A DNA stretch of 6,076 nucleotides from Oscillospiraceae bacterium (GCA_009776345.1 WRLS01000125.1:1-6076); one strand, 5' to 3'. Numbered from the stretch's first letter, positions 1-4,881 are shown. The notes: generated by a model not told the origin, from the letters alone. Program-made: numbers and translations.

Positions 1-1
1 C

Positions 2-119
2 GCCCCCTTCGCGCACGAAGGGGGTGCCGCCCGCGGGCGGCGGGGTTTGTTTCCCGTAATTTGTCGCCAAAAGACACCCCCCGACACTTCGTGCCACCCC
101 CTTCGTGCGCGAAGGGGGC
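2..119. repeat. REPIN-like inverted pair of GC-rich palindromes
   Basis: Two 25-nt arms at 2-26 and 95-119 are exact reverse complements. Each contains a 22-nt hairpin with a 9-bp stem, CCCCCTTCG paired with CGAAGGGGG: stems 3-11/16-24 with loop CGCA, and 97-105/110-118 with loop TGCG. The spacer (27-94) holds another palindrome and a partial extra copy of CTTCGTGC at 87-94. Two REP-like palindromes facing each other across a short spacer is the layout of REPIN/BIME elements; that assignment is inference, because no second copy of the whole element is visible here. The left arm starts almost at the window edge, so the element may extend further left. Neither hairpin is followed by a T-run on either strand, so neither reads as an intrinsic terminator. 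Confidence 0.7.
26..41. repeat. Perfect 16-nt GC palindrome
   Basis: GCCGCCCGCGGGCGGC is its own reverse complement. It lies inside the spacer of the larger inverted repeat at 2-119. Its arms, GCCGCCC and GGGCGGC, recur in opposite order in the hairpin at 159-177. I see no T-run to make it a terminator, and its role is unknown. Confidence 0.75.
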
Positions 120-158
120 AAAAAAATACGTAAAAATGTTGAATGTTCGGTAATTTGC

Positions 159-177
159 GGGCGGCAGATTGCCGCCC
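159..177. repeat. GGGCGGCA/TGCCGCCC intergenic hairpin
   Basis: Arms 159-166 and 170-177 form a perfect 8-bp stem with a 3-nt loop (GAT), followed by CTACG. The minus-strand form, TAGGGGCGGCAATCTGCCGCCC, resembles dispersed intergenic repeats that I remember from clostridial genomes; this is memory and was not searched. It lies 30 nt downstream of the M15 peptidase stop codon. No T-run follows it on the minus strand, so termination there would have to be non-canonical. Confidence 0.65.
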
Positions 178-206
178 CTACGCAAAACCGTTTTTTTAAT
201 TATGCA

Positions 207-1127
207 TTACGAATTATCCCCATCGTCCTCATCGCCCCCATCATCCCCATCAGCATCCACCGGCCAGCCGTTTTGCAGGAAATCGAGATATTCCTCGAGG
301 CATAAATTATTCGAGGAAATAAAATGCGCGGCATCTGTGCCTACATATCTGTAATGCCACGGCTCGTACTCTATCCCTGTTATAGCTGTTTTGTCTTTTG
401 GGTAGCGGATAACAAAGCCGTAATCCTTCGCGTTGACACTCAGCCAGGCAAAGGCGTGGGTGTCTTCAAAGCCCTCGTCAAGCTCGGTATATACAGGCGT
501 TGTGATATCTACAGCAAGCCCGGTGTGATGCTCGCTTTCCCCGGGAAAGGCGATATACAGGGCGGTGGAGGCTTCGGCAAGCGCTTCGGTAAGGCCTTCG
601 GTTTCAATTAGAAATTGCTTGCGGCGTTCAAATATGCCCACCTGCTGCTCGTATGTGCGGAAGCCCGAAATAATAGTGAGGGTTATGCCGTCGGCTTTTG
701 CGGCGTTGACCATCCTGAGCAGCGGGTCGAAGATTCTCGCGTCCACCATTATATCGCCCGTGATGTTTTCAAGGTCGGGCAGGTAGCCGCCGGGTATAGG
801 GTTTGCTTTGTTTACTAAAATCAGGCTCCACAAATCAGCCGCACCGGGACCGGCTGGCGGCTGTATTTGGGGCGTGATGCCTTCCGGGGCGGTGTCAGCA
901 TTATCATCGGGGGGCGGCGCTATGTCCGCGTCAACAGGGGAAACATCCGGTATGTCAGCCATTGCGGGCAGACCCTCCTCTGCCGGCATCTCTGTTTGTG
1001 TGATGCCGGCGATCATCATTCCGATCCATATTCCAAAACCTGTGAGCAGCGCCATGCCCAAAAGCAGCAAGGTTACCCGCCGCCGCCTGTGTTTGCGCTG
1101 CATAGATATTTTACTGCTTTGTGACAT
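207..1127 (-). CDS. Membrane-anchored M15 family D-alanyl-D-alanine carboxypeptidase (VanY/DacY type)
   Basis: This is a zinc-dependent peptidase predicted to remove the terminal D-Ala from peptidoglycan stem peptides on the outer face of the membrane. The N-terminus is basic (RKHRRRR, residues 11-17) and is followed by one hydrophobic segment (about 18-44), giving a signal anchor. A Pro/Asp/Ala-rich linker (about 45-98) leads to the catalytic domain (about 99-285). Family motifs are complete: SGFRT (154-158); SEHHTGLAVD (198-207), with H200 and D207 as expected zinc ligands; and EPWHYRY (255-261), with E255 as catalytic base and H258 as third ligand. The protein ends in an unusual Asp/Gly tail (about 291-306). 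The start is supported by GGAG at 1135-1138, 7 nt upstream. The flavodoxin-like gene ends 34 nt upstream, so the two are probably cotranscribed. A general cell-wall role is more likely than vancomycin resistance, because no vanRS/HAX neighbours are visible. Confidence 0.93.
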   Translation of the reverse strand: MSQSSKISMQRKHRRRRVTLLLLGMALLTGFGIWIGMMIAGITQTEMPAEEGLPAMADIPDVSPVDADIAPPPDDNADTAPEGITPQIQPPAGPGAADLWSLILVNKANPIPGGYLPDLENITGDIMVDARIFDPLLRMVNAAKADGITLTIISGFRTYEQQVGIFERRKQFLIETEGLTEALAEASTALYIAFPGESEHHTGLAVDITTPVYTELDEGFEDTHAFAWLSVNAKDYGFVIRYPKDKTAITGIEYEPWHYRYVGTDAAHFISSNNLCLEEYLDFLQNGWPVDADGDDGGDEDDGDNS

Positions 1128-1161
1128 TGGTATTCTCCGGAATCGCTTGCTATGTACTTAG

Positions 1162-1590
1162 TTATTCGGCCAGGTCGTCCACAATTTTAGCCGCCCAGCC
1201 CACCGCGGCATTTACATCGGCATCGGTAATTTTACCCTGCCCGAAAAGCCCTGCCTTCACCGCGCATTTATGCGGCTCGCCCACGATATTGATGCCCTTG
1301 GCTTTTACCGCGTCCACAAGCCCCTGCACACCGTCAAATTTCGCGCCGACCGCGCAAAGCGCGACATTCTTTGTCCTTGCGGTGGTAAGGTCATTGCACA
1401 GGGCGGCGACGCTTTTGTCGGCCTTTGCGCCCTTCATCTCAAAGACGATGAACGCGAGTTTCTCGTTCTCAATTGGATAGGCAGGGGGGATTTTGTCGCA
1501 TCCCGCTTTTTGGTCCGACGAGATTGCGAGCGCGATGCGCTCTGCGTTTCCGGCAACGGAAAATTGGAGTATCCTCATTTTAAATTTCAT
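1162..1590 (-). CDS. Small flavodoxin-like domain protein
   Basis: A 142-residue soluble protein with alternating beta-strand and helix character. The order is an N-terminal strand (RILQFSVAG), a helix, a hydrophobic strand LAFIVFEMKG (45-54), a second strand NVALCAVGA (75-83), a third strand INIVGEP (100-106), and a C-terminal helix ending AAKIVDDLAE. This is the pattern of a flavodoxin fold, and the length fits short flavodoxins. The FMN phosphate loop, normally T/S-x-T-G-N-T, appears only as SVAGNA (11-16). FMN binding is therefore plausible but unproven. The first ATG is preferred over a second ATG four codons in, because GAGG at 1599-1602 lies 8 nt upstream of it. A good promoter (1627-1655) precedes the gene, so it likely heads a two-gene unit with the M15 peptidase. 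Redox partner and substrate are unknown. Confidence 0.6.
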   Translation of the reverse strand: MKFKMRILQFSVAGNAERIALAISSDQKAGCDKIPPAYPIENEKLAFIVFEMKGAKADKSVAALCNDLTTARTKNVALCAVGAKFDGVQGLVDAVKAKGINIVGEPHKCAVKAGLFGQGKITDADVNAAVGWAAKIVDDLAE

Positions 1591-1598
1591 GCGGTAAG

Positions 1599-1602
1599 CC
1601 TC
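1599..1602 (-). promoter_or_regulatory. Ribosome binding site fixing the flavodoxin-like start
   Basis: GAGG on the minus strand lies 8 nt upstream of the ATG at 1590. The alternative ATG four codons in would put this site at an excessive distance, which favours the upstream start. Confidence 0.6.
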
Positions 1603-1626
1603 ATTTCTAAAATAGTTTATTTAAGC

Positions 1627-1655
1627 ATCATAACATAATAATCCGTAAATGTCGA
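1627..1655 (-). promoter_or_regulatory. Sigma-A type promoter for flavodoxin-like/M15 peptidase unit
   Basis: Read on the minus strand, the -35 box is TCGACA (1655-1650; 5 of 6 consensus) and the -10 box is TATGAT (1632-1627; 5 of 6). They are separated by exactly 17 nt, with an extended TGT directly before the -10. Transcription would begin near 1620, giving a leader of about 30 nt that contains the GAGG ribosome binding site. It lies in the 81-nt gap after rqcP, which separates the last two minus-strand genes from the proC-rqcP pair. Confidence 0.65.
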
Positions 1656-1671
1656 TTATTATCTGTGTTTT

Positions 1672-1914
1672 TTACTGAATTATTGTATAATTGTCCGATG
1701 CGGTTTCCTTGCTCACGTGTTCAGTTGTTTTTATGACACGGATTTTAAGCGGCTTTGCGCCGAGGTTTATTTCGATTATATCGTTTTCCCTTACCTCATA
1801 AGAAGCGCGCGCCGCCTTGCCGTTAACGATTACGCGCTGCGCGTCGCAGGCCTCATTGGCGACAGTGCGGCGTTTTATGATCCTGCTTACCTTTAGGTAT
1901 TTGTCCAGACGCAT
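1672..1914 (-). CDS. rqcP: RqcP/YabO-type S4 RNA-binding protein of ribosome-associated quality control
   Basis: An 80-residue protein made almost entirely of an S4 domain (residues 1 to about 60). It begins MRLDKYLKVSRIIKRRTVA, which closely matches my recollection of Bacillus subtilis RqcP (formerly YabO), as does the VNGKAARASYEV segment (31-42). In that system RqcP binds stalled 50S subunits with RqcH and supports C-terminal poly-alanine tailing of nascent chains. R2 and R16, which I recall as important for binding, are both present. The length fits RqcP; Hsp15 is a longer relative with the same fold. The start sits 7 nt after a strong GAGGGGG site that overlaps the proC stop codon, so translation is probably coupled to proC. 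The HU and YabP neighbours often found next to this gene are not in the window. Confidence 0.88.
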   Translation of the reverse strand: MRLDKYLKVSRIIKRRTVANEACDAQRVIVNGKAARASYEVRENDIIEINLGAKPLKIRVIKTTEHVSKETASDNYTIIQ

Positions 1915-1921
1915 ATATATG

Positions 1922-1928
1922 CCCCCTC
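1922..1928 (-). promoter_or_regulatory. Ribosome binding site of rqcP overlapping the proC stop
   Basis: GAGGGGG on the minus strand lies 7 nt upstream of the rqcP ATG. Its first two bases are the last two of the proC TGA stop codon (1929-1927). Ribosomes finishing proC would be placed directly on the rqcP start region. Confidence 0.75.
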
Positions 1929-2733
1929 ATTTATTTATCTCCGACAGCTCCGCCGCGCGGTTTGCGCACGCCCTGAACCCCGCGCGAACCGCATTGCCGA
2001 AGCCGTGTTCCTCAAAAGCGTCAAGCCCCGCCAGCGTTGTGCCGCCGGGGGAGCAGACCTCCTCGATCAATTTGCTTGCGGGCTTGCCGGATTCCAGCAG
2101 CATTTTTGCGCTGCCGATCATGGTTTGGCAGAAAAGCCGCATCGCGGCATCCGGGCAAATGCCTAGGGCGGCAGCCTCGGCTATTATCAGCTCCGCGAAC
2201 TTATACAGGAACGCGGGGCCGCTGCCGTTGATGGGTATAATCTCGTTCATTTTATCCGGCGGTATCTCCTGCGTAACCCCTGCGGCACCGAAAAGTGAAC
2301 AGGCAAAGCGGAAATCCTCCGGCGTAGCGGGTTCGGCCCTCGACAGTGCCGTTGCGCCGAAGCCCAGCGTCAGCGGCATATTCGGCATAGCAAGCACGAC
2401 CTTGCAATCGAAGCCTATCGCGGATTTTATTGTTTGCGCACTAACCCCCGCCGCTATCGAAATAAGCAGCTTGTCCGGTGTCATAGCCGGCGCGATTAAA
2501 GCAAGGACATCCCGCATCTGCTGCGGCTTTACGGCAAGTACAACAGCCGTGCATGACACTGTCAAGGCCGCGCCGTCATCGTAGACGGGATGCCCGGCGG
2601 CACGGTAAAGCCCGCGCTTTTGCGGGTCTATGTCCGTTACGGCGATATCACATTCGCGGAGCAGACCGCTTTTTAAGATGCCGCGGATGACAGCTCCCGC
2701 CATATTCCCCGCGCCGATGAAGCCTAGTTTCAT
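1927..2733 (-). CDS. proC: Pyrroline-5-carboxylate reductase
   Basis: This cytoplasmic enzyme catalyses the last step of proline synthesis, reducing 1-pyrroline-5-carboxylate to L-proline with NAD(P)H. The 268-residue length is normal for the family. The N-terminal Rossmann domain shows GAGNMAG (7-13) and the conserved VKPQ (68-71), followed by AMPNMP (115-120). The C-terminal dimerisation and substrate domain shows GSGPAF (170-175) and the P5CR signature, with PGGTT at 229-233 and an Asp at 238. The start is well supported by AAAGGAG at 2740-2746, 6 nt upstream. The PIN toxin gene ends 43 nt upstream and rqcP begins 12 nt downstream, so proC-rqcP is a likely operon. It may be reached by read-through from the toxin-antitoxin promoter, because I found no convincing promoter of its own. 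proA and proB are not in the window. Confidence 0.96.
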   Translation of the reverse strand: MKLGFIGAGNMAGAVIRGILKSGLLRECDIAVTDIDPQKRGLYRAAGHPVYDDGAALTVSCTAVVLAVKPQQMRDVLALIAPAMTPDKLLISIAAGVSAQTIKSAIGFDCKVVLAMPNMPLTLGFGATALSRAEPATPEDFRFACSLFGAAGVTQEIPPDKMNEIIPINGSGPAFLYKFAELIIAEAAALGICPDAAMRLFCQTMIGSAKMLLESGKPASKLIEEVCSPGGTTLAGLDAFEEHGFGNAVRAGFRACANRAAELSEINK

Positions 2734-2776
2734 ATTCGGCTCCTTTCTTGTTCAGATGCGTCCAAACCATTTATAA

Positions 2777-3184
2777 TCATAAAGACCCAAGCCAATTTTC
2801 AACGCGCAAGCCGTCAATATCTTTAAAATGTTTCTCATTATTTGTTATGAGCGTATAATTATTTGTCACGCACTGCGCTGCAATTAGCAAATCACCGTCG
2901 TCTATCATTGTGCCTGTGCGTTTGCGTTTTGAGTATATATCCGCGGCTGTATTCATATCTGCTTTAGTTAAGCTATTTATATTCAAACGGGCGCATAATT
3001 TATCAAATATACACAGCTTATTCACCGCATTGTTGACAAGCAAACCACGCCGCGTTTCGTAATAGGCTACGAGCGGTATTACAACCTTAACACCTAAACT
3101 TATTACACTGCCAAGCTTTTTGTCCAGGGCAGAATTACCGTTAAGAATATACGAAAGTATATTTGTGTCCAGCGCATAAATCAT
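2777..3184 (-). CDS. VapC-like PIN-domain toxin ribonuclease
   Basis: A 135-residue PIN domain, the size of a typical VapC toxin. These are Mg-dependent endoribonucleases that cleave tRNA or rRNA when freed from their antitoxin. The expected acidic residues are visible: D6 in LDTNIL, E43 in YYETRRG, and the D95-D96-D98 cluster before LLIAA. The C-terminal strand LITNNEKHF (112-120) is the usual closing motif, with Asn where some relatives have Asp. The active site looks intact. The start codon overlaps the antitoxin stop as ATGA, and a GAGG site inside the antitoxin gene (3192-3195) lies 7 nt upstream; both support coupled translation and a type II toxin-antitoxin pair. The gene is noticeably A/T-rich, with many ATA, TTA and AAT codons compared with proC beside it, suggesting horizontal gain. 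The target RNA is unknown. Confidence 0.9.
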   Translation of the reverse strand: MIYALDTNILSYILNGNSALDKKLGSVISLGVKVVIPLVAYYETRRGLLVNNAVNKLCIFDKLCARLNINSLTKADMNTAADIYSKRKRTGTMIDDGDLLIAAQCVTNNYTLITNNEKHFKDIDGLRVENWLGSL

Positions 3185-3411
3185 ATTTCTGCCTCGCGAA
3201 ATTTAACCCGCTCAAATTCCGCAAGCGGTTCATCATCTATATTTTTTAACTCGGCTAAAAAACTCTGCCAAGCCCGGATATTTTGATTTTCCGCTGCAAA
3301 ATCGTCAAATATTGTAATATGGACCCGCTGCCGTTCCGGTATCTGAACCCTTTGCCCCGCAGTATAAAAATGCCCGTTTTCGAAATAACCTTCATATGCT
3401 TGCAGCTGCAT
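3181..3411 (-). CDS. Antitoxin partner of the PIN toxin (VapB-like role)
   Basis: A 76-residue protein directly upstream of, and overlapping, the PIN toxin by 4 nt. The N-terminal part, about 1-36 (EGYFENGHFYTAG, then RVQIPERQRVHITIFDD), looks like a small beta domain able to dimerise or bind DNA. The C-terminal half (about 44-76) is helical and acidic and ends FERVKFREAEI. I remember that kind of tail from clostridial antitoxins paired with PIN toxins, where it would wrap the toxin active site. The exact antitoxin family is not certain; it is not a clear ribbon-helix-helix or Phd protein. The start has AAAGGGG at 3419-3425, 7 nt upstream. A 17-bp inverted repeat (3435-3483) lies just upstream and could be its autoregulatory operator. 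Confidence 0.8.
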   Translation of the reverse strand: MQLQAYEGYFENGHFYTAGQRVQIPERQRVHITIFDDFAAENQNIRAWQSFLAELKNIDDEPLAEFERVKFREAEI

Positions 3412-3434
3412 AGATTTTCCCCTTTCATCTTCAC

Positions 3435-3483
3435 TAGGGTCATTCTGAAAATCGGCAAATGAGCATTTTTCAGAATGACCCTA
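3435..3483. repeat. 17-bp perfect inverted repeat upstream of the antitoxin
   Basis: Left arm 3435-3451 (TAGGGTCATTCTGAAAA) and right arm 3467-3483 are exact reverse complements, separated by a 15-nt non-palindromic centre. The inner edge is 9 nt from the antitoxin ribosome binding site. In an mRNA started by the promoter at 3500-3528, this would form a strong hairpin about 10 nt after the transcription start. Three readings are open: an antitoxin operator, a 5'-UTR structure controlling translation, or a tiny miniature inverted-repeat element. Both ends finish in TA, as in elements that duplicate a TA target. The core GTCATTCTGA also resembles the start of dispersed bacterial intergenic repeats that I recall. 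Confidence 0.8.
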
Positions 3484-3499
3484 AAACCCCTACATCGCA

Positions 3500-3528
3500 A
3501 TTCTACCACAAACCCCACGCAAATACAA
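3500..3528 (-). promoter_or_regulatory. Candidate promoter of the toxin-antitoxin operon
   Basis: On the minus strand, -35 TTGTAT (3528-3523; 3 of 6 consensus) and -10 TAGAAT (3505-3500; 5 of 6) are 17 nt apart, with TGG as an extended -10. Transcription would start near 3493, giving a leader of about 80 nt that contains the inverted repeat 3435-3483. The -35 match is weak, so activity depends on the extended -10. Confidence 0.45.
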
Positions 3529-3536
3529 GGCAATCG

Positions 3537-3565
3537 TTGACCCGGCGGGAGATTGCTGTTATACT
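3537..3565 (+). promoter_or_regulatory. Strong sigma-A promoter for the aldo/keto reductase
   Basis: TTGACC (3537-3542; 5 of 6) and TATACT (3560-3565; 5 of 6) are separated by exactly 17 nt, with TGT immediately before the -10 as an extended element. The expected transcription start, about 7 nt after the -10, falls on or next to the A of the reductase ATG at 3572. Its -35 box is 8 bp from that of the divergent toxin-antitoxin promoter. Confidence 0.7.
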
Positions 3566-3571
3566 GATGCA

Positions 3572-4519
3572 ATGAAAACAACGATGCTCGGGAATACGGG
3601 GATAGAGGTTTCGCGGCTTTGTTTCGGCACGCTTACACTCGGCCCGCTGCAGGCAAACCTTCCCTTGGAGGAAGGCGCGGAAATTATCGCGCACGCGATA
3701 CGCCGCGGCGTCACTTTTTTCGATACGGCACAGCTATACGGCACTTACGATCGGCTGCGGCGCGGGATGGAGTTTGCGGGGCGAGATGATATCATAATCT
3801 CAAGCAAAACCTATGCCTATGACGAAAAAAGCGCGTTGGAAGCGGTAGAGGAAGCGCGGAGGGAAACTAACCGCGATGTCATCGACGTTTTTCTTCTCCA
3901 TGAACAGGAAAGCGATCTGACGCTCCGCGGGCATCGCGACGCTCTGGACGCGCTGTATTCATGCAAGGCCAAGGGGATTATCCGCGCGGTGGGGATATCC
4001 ACGCATCACATAGCCGGAGTGCAGGCCGCCACACGGTTGGGGTTGGATGTTGTGCATCCGATTTTAAACATCGACGGGTTGGGCATCGCTGACGGCACGC
4101 GCGCGGAAATGGAGCTGGCTGTAAAGCGCGCGCGGGAAAAAGGGCTGGGCGTTTTTTCTATGAAGGCGCTGGGCGGCGGGAACCTTTTGAGAAAGGCGGA
4201 TCAGGCGCTTGAATACGCGCTGGGGCAAAGCTGCATTGATAGCATCGCGGTTGGGATCCAAAGTATTGAAGAGCTGGACGCAAATATCGGTTTTTGGGGC
4301 AGCGGCGCGTTTACTGATGAAGAAAAGCGCACCCTGTCAAAAAAAACGCGAAAACTGCACATCGAGAATTGGTGTACGGGCTGCGGCGCTTGCGTAAAAA
4401 GATGCGGGCAAAACGCGCTTAGCCTTGGTTGCGCAAGTGTAGTGTGCGAACATGATAAATGTGTGCTTTGCGGATACTGCGCGTCAGTTTGCGAACAGTG
4501 GGCAATTAAGGTTGTATAA
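3572..4519 (+). CDS. Aldo/keto reductase fused to a C-terminal 2x[4Fe-4S] ferredoxin domain
   Basis: A 315-residue fusion. Residues 1 to about 255 form an aldo/keto reductase TIM barrel, a cytoplasmic NAD(P)H-type carbonyl/alcohol oxidoreductase. The catalytic tetrad is complete: D51 and Y56 (FFDTAQLYG), K79 (SSKTY) and H110 (FLLHEQE). The GVFSMKALGGG segment and the C-terminal GIQSIEEL region also fit the family. Residues 268-307 add two ferredoxin motifs, each C-x2-C-x2-C-x3-C: C268/271/274/278 and C297/300/303/307, consistent with two [4Fe-4S] clusters. The usual Pro after the last Cys is Gly in the first motif and Glu in the second. The clusters may pass electrons between nicotinamide and a ferredoxin or flavin partner, but the substrate is unknown. 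There is no Shine-Dalgarno near the ATG, and the promoter suggests a leaderless mRNA. An alternative start is the ATG at 3584, which also lacks a Shine-Dalgarno. Confidence 0.92.
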   Translation: MKTTMLGNTGIEVSRLCFGTLTLGPLQANLPLEEGAEIIAHAIRRGVTFFDTAQLYGTYDRLRRGMEFAGRDDIIISSKTYAYDEKSALEAVEEARRETNRDVIDVFLLHEQESDLTLRGHRDALDALYSCKAKGIIRAVGISTHHIAGVQAATRLGLDVVHPILNIDGLGIADGTRAEMELAVKRAREKGLGVFSMKALGGGNLLRKADQALEYALGQSCIDSIAVGIQSIEELDANIGFWGSGAFTDEEKRTLSKKTRKLHIENWCTGCGACVKRCGQNALSLGCASVVCEHDKCVLCGYCASVCEQWAIKVV

Positions 4520-4540
4520 ACAGCGCATCTGTGATACAAT
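4512..4540 (+). promoter_or_regulatory. Candidate promoter before the 96-residue protein gene
   Basis: TTGTAT (4512-4517; 3 of 6) and TACAAT (4535-4540; 5 of 6) are 17 nt apart, with TGA as an extended -10. Transcription would begin near 4547, about 25 nt before the ATG, leaving room for the ribosome binding site AGGGGG. The -35 box overlaps the last codons of the reductase. No clear terminator separates the two genes, so read-through from upstream is also possible. Confidence 0.45.
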
Positions 4541-4571
4541 AATTTAAATATACAAAATAGGGGGTGCAGTT

Positions 4572-4862
4572 ATGCCGTCAAAAGCAAAAGCCGCGCAGCA
4601 GGGCCTAGTGTACAAGGGCAGGCCGATGATACGCAGCGGCAATACAATATATTACGGTGATATGGCGGATGAACACGTCGCGATGCTCCAGCTTTTCGCT
4701 CCGGAGGCGTTAGCGGATATGAAACTGCCGGGGAAAGTTACCATACAGCTTATTTCCACGGATGAAACATTAAAGCCGCAGGAAAGGGTAAAAAAACGCG
4801 CGGAAAAAGATAATCTATATGAAGCGATAAATATCGCGGCGATTTGGCTGGAACGCATATAG
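4572..4862 (+). CDS. Uncharacterised 96-residue protein
   Basis: I do not recognise a named family. It is a soluble small protein with no signal peptide or membrane segment. It has a basic N-terminus (PSKAKAAQQ), then a likely beta-rich part with YKGRPMIRSGNTIYYGDM (14-31), then a segment rich in hydrophobics (HVAMLQLFAPEAL, 35-47). A strand KVTIQLIST (55-63) follows, then a charged helix and a hydrophobic C-terminal helix (LYEAINIAAIWLERI). Similar small proteins occur in Clostridia as conserved hypotheticals, to my recollection. The start is supported by AGGGGG at 4559-4564, 7 nt upstream. It sits 19 nt before the TIM-barrel gene and 52 nt after the reductase, so it is probably cotranscribed with the former. 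The ordered sequence and good ribosome binding site argue for a real gene. Confidence 0.8.
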   Translation: MPSKAKAAQQGLVYKGRPMIRSGNTIYYGDMADEHVAMLQLFAPEALADMKLPGKVTIQLISTDETLKPQERVKKRAEKDNLYEAINIAAIWLERI

Positions 4863-4881
4863 GAAAGGGCGGATTATACGA

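Noticed and set aside
97..177. Intrinsic terminator for the M15 peptidase unit
   Set aside because: The hairpins at 97-118 and 159-177 are strong, but on the minus strand neither is followed by a T-run. The T-run present on that strand (near 127-121) comes before the 97-118 hairpin, not after it.
207..1127. Vancomycin-resistance gene vanY as a literal call
   Set aside because: The motifs fit M15/VanY chemistry, but no van regulatory or ligase genes are adjacent. A general D,D-carboxypeptidase is the safer reading.
1817..2584. Long open frame (255 codons) on the plus strand opposite proC and rqcP
   Set aside because: It lies antisense to two confidently identified genes. It has a low-complexity Ser/Ala/Pro composition typical of a mirrored G/C-rich frame, no family motif, and no clear ribosome binding site.
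2734..2790. Dedicated promoter for proC in the 43-nt gap after the toxin gene
   Set aside because: TTGAAA and TATGAT are present on the minus strand, but the spacing is about 15 nt and they lie inside the end of the toxin gene. The match is too weak to list.
3255..3581. Minus-strand frame of 108 codons running through the inverted repeat and antitoxin
   Set aside because: It crosses the divergent promoter region and overlaps the antitoxin in another frame. The antitoxin frame has the good ribosome binding site, the family-like tail and the ATGA overlap with the toxin.
4518..4533. Small inverted repeat ACAG..CTGT after the reductase stop as a terminator
   Set aside because: The stem is only 4-5 bp, no T-run follows, and it overlaps a plausible promoter.
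4201..4539. Minus-strand frame of 112 codons opposite the ferredoxin domain
   Set aside because: It is a shadow of the reductase gene, whose eight cluster cysteines are read in frame on the plus strand. The antisense product shows no coherent domain.
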